From Pseudomonadota bacterium (GTDB lineage: Bacteria; Pseudomonadota; Gammaproteobacteria; Burkholderiales; Chitinibacteraceae): a DNA stretch of 64,000 nt. Shown piece by piece: positions 17,326-26,154 of the stretch. Where the stretch lies: assembly GCA_018261735.1 (NCBI GenBank), contig JAGTRM010000009.1, positions 1 to 64,000 on the forward strand. The letters run 5' to 3'. The notes under the pieces were generated by a model, which was not told the DNA's origin, did no database searches, and saw nothing but the letters and a program-made list of their open reading frames with translations. The position numbers and the translations under genes are program-made. Position 1 is the first letter of the stretch. Every line of letters starts with the position of its first letter.

Positions 17326-19608
17326 ATGTCTGAAACACCGATTTCCCTTTTTTCCGACCTTGATCTGAGCGCGCCCTTGCTGCAAGCGCTCAAGGATGTC
17401 GGCTACGAATCCCCGTCGCCGATCCAGGCCGCGACGATTCCGCTCTTGCTGTCGAACCGCGACGTGCTGGGCCAGGCGCAAACCGGCACCGGCAAGACCG
17501 CTGCGTTCGCCCTGCCGATCCTCTCGCGCATCGACCTCGCGCAAGCCGCGCCACAGGCGCTGGTGCTTGCCCCCACGCGCGAACTGGCGATTCAGGTTGC
17601 CGAAGCATTCCAGCGCTACGCCACGCACATTCCCGGCTTCCATGTGCTGCCGATCTACGGCGGCCAGAGCTACGGCCCGCAACTCTCCGCCTTGCGCCGC
17701 GGCGTGCATGTGATTGTCGGCACGCCGGGCCGCGTGATCGATCACCTCGACAAAGGTTCGCTCGATCTGTCGCAACTTAAGACCCTCGTCCTGGATGAAG
17801 CCGACGAAATGCTGCGCATGGGCTTTATCGACGATGTGGAACGTATCTTGAAGGAAACCCCGGCCACGCGGCAGACCACGCTGTTCTCGGCCACCATGCC
17901 CAGCGCGATCAAGCGCATTGCGCAAACCTACCTGCGCGATCCGGAACTCGTGACCGTGGCCGCCAAGACCGGCACCGCCGACAACATCCGCCAGCGTTAC
18001 TGGCTCGTGAGCGGCATGCACAAGCTCGATGCGCTGACCCGCATCCTGGAAGCCGAGCCGTTCGATGGCATGATCATCTTCGCCCGCACCAAGCTCGGCA
18101 CCGAAGAGCTCGCCGGCAAACTGCAGGCGCGCGGTTTCTCCGCCGCCGCCATCAACGGCGATCTGCAGCAGGCGCAGCGCGAACGCACCATCGGTCAGCT
18201 GAAAGATGGCAGCATCGATATCCTGGTCGCCACCGACGTCGCCGCACGCGGGCTGGACGTGGACCGCATCAGCCACGTGATCAACTACGACGTGCCGACC
18301 GATCCGGAAAGCTACACCCACCGCATCGGCCGCACCGGCCGTGCCGGGCGCAGCGGCGAGGCGATCCTGTTCATCACGCCGCGCGAAAAAGGCCTGCTGA
18401 AGATGATCGAGCGCGCCACGCGCCAGCCGATCGGCACGCTGGAACTGCCGACGATCCAGGCCGTGAACGACGTACGCATTGCCAAGTTCAAGGACCAGAT
18501 CACCGAAACGTTGGCCGCCGGCGAGCTGAATCTGTTCGAATCGCTGATCGAAGACTACGAGCGCGAACACAATGTGCCCGCCATCGAGATCGCCGCGGCG
18601 CTGGCCAAGATGGCGCGCGGCGGCGTGCCGCTGTTGCTGGAAAAGCCCAAGCGCGAAGCCTGGGCCGAAGAGCGCCCTGCGCGCGGTGAGCGCTTCGAAC
18701 GGACCGAACGCGGCGAACGTTTTGAACGTGCGGAACGCGGCGAGCGCCCGGACCGCCGCCCGCGTGCCGAGCGCGAGGCAAGCCCGAGCTTCCCGAAGAA
18801 AGAACGCGTATTCCGTGCCGCCGACCCCGGCATGCGCACCTATCGCATCGAAGTGGGTTACGAGCATGGCGTGAAGCCGGGCAATATCGTCGGCGCGATT
18901 GCCAACGAAGCCGACCTCGATTCCAAGCAAATCGGCCGCATCGACATCTACGACGATTACGCCGTGCTCGATCTGCCGGAAAGCCTGCCAGCCGAGAAAC
19001 TTGAGCACCTGAAAACCGTGCGCGTAGCCGGCCGCCCGTTGCAGATCAGCCGCGATAACGCCACTGCGGCCCAAGCAGCCCCGGCAGCATCCAAGCCGGT
19101 TGCGCCCCAGGCATCCGTAGCGGCAAAACCGGCGCGCGAGGAAACTGGCAGCCGTCTGGATCTGGCCGCCTTCGCCGAACCGGCCGAGCCGCCTGCCGCG
19201 TCCAAGAAGGAAAAAGGCAAAGCCAAATTCAGGACCAGCACCTTCCGCATCGAAGTGGGTCGCAACCATGCGGTCACCCCCGGCAATATCGTCGGCGCCA
19301 TCGCCAACGAAGCAGGACTGGAAGCCAAGCTGATCGGCCGCATCGAGATCTTCGACAGCTACAGCCTGCTGGAACTGCCGGACGGCATGCCCAAGGAAAC
19401 GCTCGAACACCTGAAAACCGTATGGGTGGGTGGCCAGCAGTTGCGCATCAGCGAAGGCGGAGAAATGCCGCCGGAATCGACCAAGCCTGCCGCGAAGAAA
19501 ACCACGCTCGGCCTGAAACCCGGCGCGAGCAGCAAGCCGCCGTTCAAGGGCAAGGGCGAGTACACCAGCAACACGGCCAAGCCGTTTCGCAAGCGCCCCA
19601 AAGCGTAA
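17326..19608 (+). CDS. deaD: DEAD-box RNA helicase, DeaD/CsdA-like, with two DbpA RNA-binding domains
   Basis: 760 aa from the ATG at 17326; a GTG 12 bases earlier is an alternative. Helicase motifs in order: Q motif, AQTGTGKT (Lys57), PTRELA, DEAD at residues 157-160, SAT, and HRIGRTGRAGR. A repetitive Arg/Glu/Gly linker (ERFERTERGERFERAERGER) follows at about 450-485. Two DbpA-type RNA-binding domains follow at about residues 506-575 and 640-709, both with PGNIVGAIANEA. DeaD-type helicases unwind structured RNA in ribosome assembly and cold adaptation; two copies of this domain is unusual. A clear terminator follows. Confidence 0.94.
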   Translation: MSETPISLFSDLDLSAPLLQALKDVGYESPSPIQAATIPLLLSNRDVLGQAQTGTGKTAAFALPILSRIDLAQAAPQALVLAPTRELAIQVAEAFQRYATHIPGFHVLPIYGGQSYGPQLSALRRGVHVIVGTPGRVIDHLDKGSLDLSQLKTLVLDEADEMLRMGFIDDVERILKETPATRQTTLFSATMPSAIKRIAQTYLRDPELVTVAAKTGTADNIRQRYWLVSGMHKLDALTRILEAEPFDGMIIFARTKLGTEELAGKLQARGFSAAAINGDLQQAQRERTIGQLKDGSIDILVATDVAARGLDVDRISHVINYDVPTDPESYTHRIGRTGRAGRSGEAILFITPREKGLLKMIERATRQPIGTLELPTIQAVNDVRIAKFKDQITETLAAGELNLFESLIEDYEREHNVPAIEIAAALAKMARGGVPLLLEKPKREAWAEERPARGERFERTERGERFERAERGERPDRRPRAEREASPSFPKKERVFRAADPGMRTYRIEVGYEHGVKPGNIVGAIANEADLDSKQIGRIDIYDDYAVLDLPESLPAEKLEHLKTVRVAGRPLQISRDNATAAQAAPAASKPVAPQASVAAKPAREETGSRLDLAAFAEPAEPPAASKKEKGKAKFRTSTFRIEVGRNHAVTPGNIVGAIANEAGLEAKLIGRIEIFDSYSLLELPDGMPKETLEHLKTVWVGGQQLRISEGGEMPPESTKPAAKKTTLGLKPGASSKPPFKGKGEYTSNTAKPFRKRPKA

Positions 19609-19621
19609 CTACTAGGAAAAG

Positions 19622-19652
19622 AAAAACGCCTGCATTTTTGCAGGCGTTTTTT
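19622..19652 (+). terminator. Rho-independent terminator of the helicase gene
   Basis: A 10-base stem (AACGCCTGCA / TGCAGGCGTT) with a TTTT loop is followed by a run of T, 14 bases after the helicase stop. Confidence 0.93.
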
Positions 19653-19735
19653 ATGGCGCGCTCGCGCTGGGGATTAGAGTCTATTCCAGTAGGCGAGCGA
19701 GCCAAAGCAGATGATGACAGGAGGAAGGAGCACAG

Positions 19736-19820
19736 GCGCCCCGTAGGAAGTACCCTTGGGGTGAACCGGAATGTACATGTGAGTACATGAGGACGCCCCG
19801 CAGGAAGCACCCTTGGGGTG
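19736..19820. repeat. Direct pair of 28-base repeats
   Basis: Copies at 19736-19763 and 19793-19820 match at 25 of 28 positions; the core is ACCCTTGGGGTG preceded by CGCCCCG. Between them is a small palindrome (TGTACA-TGTGA-GTACAT region). The pair lies in a non-coding gap between the helicase terminator and the convergent ene-reductase. No function is recognised; such short dispersed repeats are common between genes in this group of bacteria. Confidence 0.7.
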
Positions 19821-19862
19821 TTCCGAGCACCGCCCGACTGTCAGATGCGAAGGCGCAGCCGC

Positions 19863-20936
19863 CTAATGGGATAGGCTCAGGGCCGGGTAGTCGAGATATC
19901 CCACCACCGGATCAGGCTGGCCGTAACCGTAGAACGTTTCCGGACGCGGCGGATTGAGTGCGGCGTTCAGCGCCAGTCGGCGCGGCAGATCGGGGTTGGC
20001 GATGAAATCCTTGCCGAAAGAAACGGCATCCGCTTCGCCGGCGGCAAGCACCTGCTGGGCAGTTTCGCGGCTAAAGGCCTCGTTGGCGATATACACGCCA
20101 CCGAACGCCTGCTTCAGCGCCGGGCCGATCTGGTTTTTACCCAGCGATTCACGCGCAAAAATGAACGCGATGCCGCGCCGGCCCAGTTCCCTGGCCACGT
20201 AGCCGAAAGTCGCCAGCGGGTTGGAGTCGCCCATCGAATGTGAATCGCCGCGCGGTGCCAGATGCACGCCGACGCGGCCCGGTCCCCATACCGAAATCGC
20301 GGCATCGGTGACTTCCAGCATCAGGCGCGCGCGGTTTTCGATCGAGCCGCCGTACTGGTCGGTGCGCAGGTTGGTGCTGTCCTGCAGGAACTGGTCGAGC
20401 AGATAGCCGTTCGCGCCGTGGATTTCCACGCCATCGAAACCGGCAAGTTTCGCGTTTTCCGCCGCCTTGCGATATGCCTCGACGATGCCCGGAATCTCAG
20501 CCGTTTCCAGCGCGCGCGGCGTGACGAACTCGCGCATCGGCCGCAGCAAGCTCACATGCCCCTTCGGAGCAATCGCGCTCGGCGCCACCGGCAGCTCGCC
20601 GCCCAGGTGCGACGGATCGGAAACCCGGCCGACATGCCACAACTGCACGAAGATGCGCCCGCCAGCGGCATGCACCGCATCGGTCACCAGCTTCCAACCG
20701 GCCACTTGCTCCGCGGACCAGATGCCCGGCGTATCGGGATAGCCCACGCCCATCGGCGTGACGGAAGTGGCTTCGCTCAGGATCAGGCCGGCGCTGGCGC
20801 GCTGCGCGTAATACTCGGCCATCAGGGCATTGGGAACGCGGCCTGCACTGGCGCGGCAGCGGGTCAGCGGTGCCATGACGATGCGGTTGGGCAATTGCAG
20901 GTCGCCGACTTGAATGGGATCGAACAAGGTGGTCAT
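19863..20936 (-). CDS. nemA: Old yellow enzyme family alkene reductase (NemA-like)
   Basis: 357 aa, full length for the FMN-dependent ene-reductases. Visible: N-terminal LFDPIQVGDLQLPNRIVMAPLTR, broken at about residues 4-26, the substrate-binding HGANGYLLDQFLQ with the His/Asn pair, and RTDQYGGS. These enzymes reduce activated C=C bonds, N-ethylmaleimide and nitro compounds with NAD(P)H. It lies downstream of, and on the same strand as, a quinone-reductase-like gene; together they look like an electrophile detoxification operon controlled by the divergent LysR gene. AAGAGG precedes the ATG. Confidence 0.93.
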   Translation of the reverse strand: MTTLFDPIQVGDLQLPNRIVMAPLTRCRASAGRVPNALMAEYYAQRASAGLILSEATSVTPMGVGYPDTPGIWSAEQVAGWKLVTDAVHAAGGRIFVQLWHVGRVSDPSHLGGELPVAPSAIAPKGHVSLLRPMREFVTPRALETAEIPGIVEAYRKAAENAKLAGFDGVEIHGANGYLLDQFLQDSTNLRTDQYGGSIENRARLMLEVTDAAISVWGPGRVGVHLAPRGDSHSMGDSNPLATFGYVARELGRRGIAFIFARESLGKNQIGPALKQAFGGVYIANEAFSRETAQQVLAAGEADAVSFGKDFIANPDLPRRLALNAALNPPRPETFYGYGQPDPVVGYLDYPALSLSH

Positions 20937-21024
20937 GGTGTGCCTCTTACAGGTTGAACAAGTTTGGTCGTTGCTTTACATGCGGCTCGATGGCAGAAAA
21001 ACAATGCCGGATTTCCCGACACGA

Positions 21025-22038
21025 TCAGAACCCTTCCAGCACGATCTTGCCTCGCGCCCGCCCGCTTTCGAGCAAGGCATGCGCGCCGCGCAGGTTGGCG
21101 GCGCAGATCGTGCCGAAGTGCTCGCCCACGGTGGTGCGGATCAGACCGGCGTCAACGAGCCCCGCAAGTTCATCGAGCAAGCGGCCCTGCGCGGCCATAT
21201 CTGCCGTGCCGAATAGCGAGCGGGTGAACATGGATTCCCAGTTCAGCGAAACGCTCTTGCGCTTGAGCAGGGCGATATTCACGGTCTTCGGATCGTCGAT
21301 CAGGCCGAACTTGCCCTGTGGCGCCATCGCTTCGGCGATCTCGGCGAAATGCTGGTCGGTGTGGGTCAGGCTCACCGCGTACTGCACCTGGGGAATGCCG
21401 ATGCGCTTGAGCTCGGCCGCCAGCGGCTGGCGGTGGTCGATCACGTGATGCGCGCCCAATTCCTGCACCCATTCCCGGGTCTGCGGCCGCGAAGCGGTGC
21501 CGATCACGGTCAGCGCAGTCAAGCGGCGCGCCAACTGGACCATGATCGAGCCCACGCCGCCCGCCGCACCGACGATCAGCAGCGCGCCCTGATCGACCGG
21601 CTTGCCCGGCGCGATCGCCAGGCGGTCAAACAGCATTTCCCACGCCGTGATCGCCGTCAGCGGCAGCGCGGCGGCCTGGGCAAAATCCAGGCTCTCGGGC
21701 ATCTTGCCGACGATGCGCTCGTCGACCAGTTGCAGCTCGCTGTTGCTGCCCTGCCGGGCGATCGAGCCGGCGTACCAGACCCGGTCGCCCGGCCGGAAAC
21801 GGGTTACGTCCGGCCCGACGGCGCGCACGATGCCTGCTGCATCCCAGCCCAGCACTTTCCACTCGCCCTCGGCCGGCGCCGCGCCCAGGCGCACCTTGGT
21901 ATCGACCGGGTTGACCGAAATCGCCCGCACTTCCACCAATAGATCGCGGCCACTGGCGACCGGCTCCGGCAGCGTGATGTCTTGCAAGGAAAGCGGATCG
22001 GTGATCGGCAGGGAATGCTGGTAGGCAACGGCTTTCAT
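21025..22038 (-). CDS. Zinc-type alcohol dehydrogenase-like / quinone oxidoreductase family protein
   Basis: 337 aa MDR superfamily reductase. The N-terminal GroES-like fold (ISVNPVDTKVRLG) and the NAD(P)H-binding GAAGGVGSIMVQLAR motif are clear. The Cys/His ligands for catalytic zinc are absent, so despite the common name it is more likely an NADPH-dependent quinone or enone reductase. It is divergent from the LysR gene and 88 bases upstream of nemA. A GGAAG motif precedes the ATG. Confidence 0.9.
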   Translation of the reverse strand: MKAVAYQHSLPITDPLSLQDITLPEPVASGRDLLVEVRAISVNPVDTKVRLGAAPAEGEWKVLGWDAAGIVRAVGPDVTRFRPGDRVWYAGSIARQGSNSELQLVDERIVGKMPESLDFAQAAALPLTAITAWEMLFDRLAIAPGKPVDQGALLIVGAAGGVGSIMVQLARRLTALTVIGTASRPQTREWVQELGAHHVIDHRQPLAAELKRIGIPQVQYAVSLTHTDQHFAEIAEAMAPQGKFGLIDDPKTVNIALLKRKSVSLNWESMFTRSLFGTADMAAQGRLLDELAGLVDAGLIRTTVGEHFGTICAANLRGAHALLESGRARGKIVLEGF

Positions 22039-22119
22039 GGTGGTCTTCCATCGGGAGAAAAGATGGGACCAGTATCAATCAACGGATATCGCAGATAAAC
22101 TAGCCACTCCGCGAATTAC

Positions 22120-22138
22120 TTTCAAAAATATTTTGAAA
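22120..22138. promoter_or_regulatory. AT-rich palindrome between quinone reductase and LysR genes
   Basis: Perfect 8-base arms TTTCAAAA and TTTTGAAA with an ATA spacer, in the 94-base divergent gap. The only plausible LysR start codon (TTG at 22133) lies inside the right arm. Binding here could block the regulator's own translation-start region; a LysR operator is inferred, not shown. Confidence 0.5.
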
Positions 22139-23047
22139 ATAAAAAACCTGCACGATCTGGAAATCTTCGTGCTGACCGCAGACAGCGGCAGCCTATCTGC
22201 GGCGGCGCGCCTGCTTGAGCTCTCGCCGGCAGTGGCCAGCGCCAGCCTCAAACGCCTCGAAGCCGAGCTTGGTATGGCGCTACTGCTGCGCTCGACCCGC
22301 AGCCTGCGCCTGACGGCGGAAGGCGAACGCCTGCTGCCCGCCGCGCGCCTGGCGCTGGCCGGACTCAAGGATGCGGTCGAGGAAATATCCACTGGCCGTC
22401 AGGTGATCCGCGACCACCTGCAAATCTCGATGCCGTCCGATCTGGGCCGCAACCAGATGCTGGGCTGGCTGGATGAATTCCTGACGCGCTACCCGGAAGT
22501 CACCTTGCGCATCCAGCTTTCCGACCGGCTGGCCGATATCTACCGCCAGCCGGTGGATATCGCGATCCGCTACGGCACGCCCGCCGACTCGGGTCTCGTC
22601 GCGCTGCCGCTGCTGCCGGGCAACCGCCGGGTGTTGTGCGCCTCGCCGGCGTATCTCGCGCGCCACGGCAGCCCGGCTTCGCCAGCCGAACTGACGCAGC
22701 ACAACTGCCTGCGCTACCGCTTGGGCGACGAAGTGCACGAGCGCTGGCAGTTTTTCCGAGATGGGGAGGAAACGAGCGTGGCCGTCAGCGGCAACCGGGT
22801 ATCTGACGACGCCGATGCAGTGCGGCGCTGGGCCGTGGCCGGGTTTGGCATTGCCAGCAAATCGCTGCTCGATCTGGTGCCCGATTTGCAGTCGGGGCGG
22901 CTGGTGCGCCTTTGTCCGGACTGGAGCGGCGAATCCGCTCCGCTTTCGCTGATCTGCGCCGACCGCCGCCAGCTCTCGCCCACCGTGGCCTTGCTGCGCG
23001 AGCATTTGCGCCAACGCTGCGAAGAGACGGTGGCAAACGGGATTTAG
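22133..23047 (+). CDS. LysR family transcriptional regulator
   Basis: 304 aa from a TTG start; the frame is open further upstream but would overlap the divergent gene. The N-terminal winged helix (LHDLEIFVLTADSGSLSAA, then ARLLELSPAVASASLKRLE) and substrate-binding domain up to residue 304 are intact. LysR proteins usually activate the divergent gene, here the quinone-reductase/nemA pair, in response to a small-molecule inducer, and repress themselves. No good ribosome-binding site is seen, so the exact start is uncertain. Confidence 0.9.
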   Translation: MKIKNLHDLEIFVLTADSGSLSAAARLLELSPAVASASLKRLEAELGMALLLRSTRSLRLTAEGERLLPAARLALAGLKDAVEEISTGRQVIRDHLQISMPSDLGRNQMLGWLDEFLTRYPEVTLRIQLSDRLADIYRQPVDIAIRYGTPADSGLVALPLLPGNRRVLCASPAYLARHGSPASPAELTQHNCLRYRLGDEVHERWQFFRDGEETSVAVSGNRVSDDADAVRRWAVAGFGIASKSLLDLVPDLQSGRLVRLCPDWSGESAPLSLICADRRQLSPTVALLREHLRQRCEETVANGI

Positions 23048-23080
23048 CGGCATGTGCTACACAGGGCGCCAAGGATGCGC

Positions 23081-23617
23081 TTATTTATTGAGATCCTTGT
23101 ATTCACCCACGGACTTCTGGATGATCTTGCGCACGTTGGCAGTTTCGGTTTTATTCAGGGTCTCCGCCACCAGGACAAACTGCCCGTTCAGGACGGCATC
23201 CTTGATCAGCGCCGCGAGTTTTCCCGCTTTCTCGCCCTCCGTTCCACCAGTATGACCCGAGGCGGCACCCACCACTCCGCCAAGAATGCCGCCAAGCCCC
23301 GCGCCCCAACCCAGCAAGGCCAGGGTGGGAATCAGCGGATTGGCAACAACCAGGCTCACGCTGGTCGCCACCAGGGCAACATCCACCAGCGCGCCGATAC
23401 CGCCGCCCACTGCGGAGCCGATCACGCTATCCTTGATCACGCTCGTCAGCACCTTGTTGCCTTCCGCTTGCGGCACCGTTTCCGGAAGAGCCGAATCGGC
23501 AGCGAACAGTTGTACGCGCTCGGGCGGGAAACCCAGCGCGAAGAGCTTGGAGCGTGCCTCTTCCGCATCCGACAGATAGACAAAAAAGCCCGAAACGTGG
23601 TGGCGGTAGGAGTCCAT
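23081..23617 (-). CDS. Gly-zipper membrane-associated hypothetical protein
   Basis: 178 aa. An N-terminal soluble part of about 60 residues resembles the small fold of stress proteins that sense altered spacing (FVYLSDAEEARSKLFALGF). Two long Gly/Ala-rich hydrophobic stretches with glycine-zipper spacing follow (GSAVGGGIGALVDVAL, GWGAGLGGILGGVVGAASG), then a charged amphipathic C-terminus. It probably inserts in or associates with the inner membrane. No named family recognised with confidence. GAGGGG precedes the ATG. It converges with the LysR gene. Confidence 0.75.
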   Translation of the reverse strand: MDSYRHHVSGFFVYLSDAEEARSKLFALGFPPERVQLFAADSALPETVPQAEGNKVLTSVIKDSVIGSAVGGGIGALVDVALVATSVSLVVANPLIPTLALLGWGAGLGGILGGVVGAASGHTGGTEGEKAGKLAALIKDAVLNGQFVLVAETLNKTETANVRKIIQKSVGEYKDLNK

Positions 23618-23747
23618 ACTTGTCCCCTCAAAATGATCAGAATGCTGGAGATGTGATAACGCCCGATAGCCTTCTCTTTATAGAGGGAAACGGGGCAACG
23701 CCCGGGGCTATCTAGCATCGACAAATCCAGCCTGCCTGAGTTCCGGC

Positions 23748-23785
23748 CTCTCCCGCACTGTGGCCTTGCTGCGTGGGCATTTGCG
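23748..23785 (+). pseudogene. Remnant resembling the 3' end of a LysR gene
   Basis: This 38-base stretch matches 33 of 38 bases at 22973-23010 inside the C-terminal coding part of the LysR gene; it would encode LSRTVALLRGHLR against LSPTVALLREHLR. No start, domain or longer frame surrounds it. I read it as a decayed duplicate fragment rather than a functional gene. Confidence 0.5.
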
Positions 23786-23879
23786 TAAAAACCAGCCAGG
23801 GGCCACCCGGGCCTGTCACAAAATGATCATCTTGAGGCACTACATTGTGTTTTTGTTTCCACGTTGACAGGACCCTCCC

Positions 23880-25262
23880 ATGTATCTTCGCCTGCTTCCT
23901 CTTGCTCTGATGCTCACGGCCTGCGCCACCAGCGGCACCCCGGTCTACCTCGCCCCGGCCCGTTTCGAACTGGCCCCGGTCCAGCATCCGGTCGTGGCCA
24001 TGGTCGAACGCTATGAAGTGGCCATCTCGGGCCGCGAAGCCTTGCCTTATTCCGGCCTGCATGCAGCCGCCTTCCCCAATGGTTTGCCGTTTGCGCCCGG
24101 CTCGGGCCTTGCGCTGAAGAAGGTTGAAAAGGATGGCAGCCTGGTATTCTGGTCACTGGGCGATCGAGGCCCGAACGCAGATTCGCCCAAGGCCATGATC
24201 AACGGCAAGAAAACCGATTCCAAAGTTTTCCTGACGCCGGATTTCGTGCCACGCCTGGCCGAAATCCGGGTTGAACTGGCAGGCAAAGCCGAGTTGATTC
24301 GCACCATTGCGCTCAGCCAGGACAATCAGCCCATGAGCGGCTTGCCACTGCCACCGGGGCAGGTGGGCGCCTCGGGCGAAGTGCCGCTTGCAGACAACAT
24401 CGCCACCCTGCCCTATCACTCACGCGGGATCGATCCGGAAGGCATCGCCGTGGATAAACAAGGCAAGCTCTGGATCGTGGACGAATACGGTCCTTTCCTG
24501 GCCCAAGTGGACCCGGAAAGCGGCAAGCTGCTGCGCAAACTGGCACCGGGCCAGGGTCTGCCGGCCGAGATCGGCGCCCGCCAGCCCAATCGCGGCTTTG
24601 AGGGTGTCGCCGTCACCCCGAACGGCAAAGTCTATGCCGCCGTGCAATCCACGCTCGATCTCGACGGCAAAACCAAAAACAGCGCGCAGTTCACCCGCAT
24701 CGTCGAATTGGATCCTGTCAGCGGCGCAACCCGTCAGCTCGCTTACCCGATCGATGTGGATGCCTACAAGAAAACCAGCGATGCCAAGCTGGGCGATCTG
24801 GTTGCCATCAGCGATACCCAACTGCTGCTGATCGAGCAAGGCAAGGACAAGAGCGGCAAGATGCGCAATGTGATCTACGCCATCGACATCGCACAGGCCG
24901 ACGATATCGGCGCTCGCAAAACCCGGGAAGGCAAAGCCCTCGAATATGCCGGCGCAGACGAGATAAAGGCAACCCGGCTGATTCGCAAGCAGAAGGTGCT
25001 TGATCTGCGCGATCTTGGCTGGACCGCTGAAAAGGCTGAAGGCCTGGCACTGATCGAAGGCGGCCTGGCCGTGATCAACGACAACGATTTTGGCCTGAGC
25101 GCGGTCATCAACGGCGACAAAGGCCAGGATATGGACGATTACACCGTCAACGGCAACCAGATTTCCAACAAGGGCCAGCTCACGGTCAAAGCCAGTGCAG
25201 AGGCCACGCAACTCTGGCTCCTGCACCTGAAACAACCCTTGAGCAAGTATTTCCCGAAATAA
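23880..25262 (+). CDS. Esterase-like activity of phytase family lipoprotein
   Basis: 460 aa. Lipoprotein signal with lipobox LTAC (cysteine at about residue 15). The mature protein matches the phytase-like beta-propeller family: SLGDRGPNADSP near the start, RGIDPEGIAVDKQGKLWIVDEYGPF broken at about 175-200, FEGVAVTPNGKVYAAVQS and AEGLALIEGGLAVINDNDFG. The members are secreted or outer-membrane phosphate-ester hydrolases of poorly known substrate. It stands alone, with AGGA before the ATG and a strong terminator after the stop. Confidence 0.88.
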   Translation: MYLRLLPLALMLTACATSGTPVYLAPARFELAPVQHPVVAMVERYEVAISGREALPYSGLHAAAFPNGLPFAPGSGLALKKVEKDGSLVFWSLGDRGPNADSPKAMINGKKTDSKVFLTPDFVPRLAEIRVELAGKAELIRTIALSQDNQPMSGLPLPPGQVGASGEVPLADNIATLPYHSRGIDPEGIAVDKQGKLWIVDEYGPFLAQVDPESGKLLRKLAPGQGLPAEIGARQPNRGFEGVAVTPNGKVYAAVQSTLDLDGKTKNSAQFTRIVELDPVSGATRQLAYPIDVDAYKKTSDAKLGDLVAISDTQLLLIEQGKDKSGKMRNVIYAIDIAQADDIGARKTREGKALEYAGADEIKATRLIRKQKVLDLRDLGWTAEKAEGLALIEGGLAVINDNDFGLSAVINGDKGQDMDDYTVNGNQISNKGQLTVKASAEATQLWLLHLKQPLSKYFPK

Positions 25263-25281
25263 ACCGTTACTCCCCGCAGAT

Positions 25282-25312
25282 CGGGCAACCCGCTTGGGTT
25301 GCCCGTTTTTTT
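25282..25312 (+). terminator. Rho-independent terminator after the phytase-like gene
   Basis: 10-base stem CGGGCAACCC / GGGTTGCCCG with a GCTT loop and seven T. Confidence 0.95.
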
Positions 25313-25437
25313 CGCGCGGATGCGCCAGCCTGGTTTTTACACAACCTAACAGACTTAACCCTGGTTTTACCCGCTGCCTCCTTTTTGCTCCGCGCCAGAC
25401 ACGGCAGAATTTCCGGCCGATTGAAAAGGAGTTCGCC

Positions 25438-26022
25438 GTGCGCAAATCCGTTACCCTGAATCTACTGCCGATTATCCTGGCCGTCACCTTGAGCGCCTGT
25501 GGCAGCCCACCCCGCGAAGGCGGCGGCATGCCACCCGGCGGCGTGGGCGATGCCATGCAGGGAGGAAATCGCAACGGAATAGGCTGCGCCTCGGTGGTCG
25601 AGCCCGTTCGCGAGCAACTGCGGGAAACCGCCATCGCCTTGGCCTTGACGCCCAAACAACAGGTGCTCTGGAACGACTATCAGGAGAGCATCAGCGCCCT
25701 GATGGCAGACCAGATGCGGGCAGAGGGTTATCAACCTGCCGCACGGCATGCGCCGCAGCAGATCAACAACAAGGTGAACACCGTGCGCAACCGCCTGGCG
25801 GCCATGGAAGACATTGCAGAACGCGCCAACACGCTCTACCAGTCATTGGACGAGGCACAGAAGAAAACCGCCGACCAGCGATTGGCCGGCACGGTACCGA
25901 ACCTGTATTCCGGCCTGAGCTGCCAAGGTGGCAACGAAAACAGCAGTAGCAAAAACACGACCGGCCCTGGTAGCCGAGGCGGACCGGGTGGCGGGATGGG
26001 CGGAGGAATGGGGCGCTTCTGA
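25438..26022 (+). CDS. Small lipoprotein with Gly-rich tail
   Basis: 194 aa from a GTG with a GGAG site (AAAAGGAGTTCGCC upstream). The signal sequence ends at lipobox TLSAC. The mature part has a helical middle (LTPKQQVLWNDYQESI, NRLAAMEDIAERANTLYQ, ADQRLAGTVP) resembling the periplasmic Spy/CpxP-type all-helical fold with an LTxxQ-like motif, and ends in a Gly-rich tail (GGPGGGMGGGMGRF). A periplasmic chaperone or metal-stress role is conceivable from the fold pattern only. Confidence 0.75.
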   Translation: MRKSVTLNLLPIILAVTLSACGSPPREGGGMPPGGVGDAMQGGNRNGIGCASVVEPVREQLRETAIALALTPKQQVLWNDYQESISALMADQMRAEGYQPAARHAPQQINNKVNTVRNRLAAMEDIAERANTLYQSLDEAQKKTADQRLAGTVPNLYSGLSCQGGNENSSSKNTTGPGSRGGPGGGMGGGMGRF

Positions 26023-26154
26023 CCGGATCACGACCGGAATACGCCCTGCTTTTCCAGATCTACCCATTTAGAAGGAAGCTAGTTAAAAGGGGAATTCAGG
26101 GGGCAATCCACCAACAGATTGCACCCTAGTCCCTACGGCGCAGATCACGAATCT

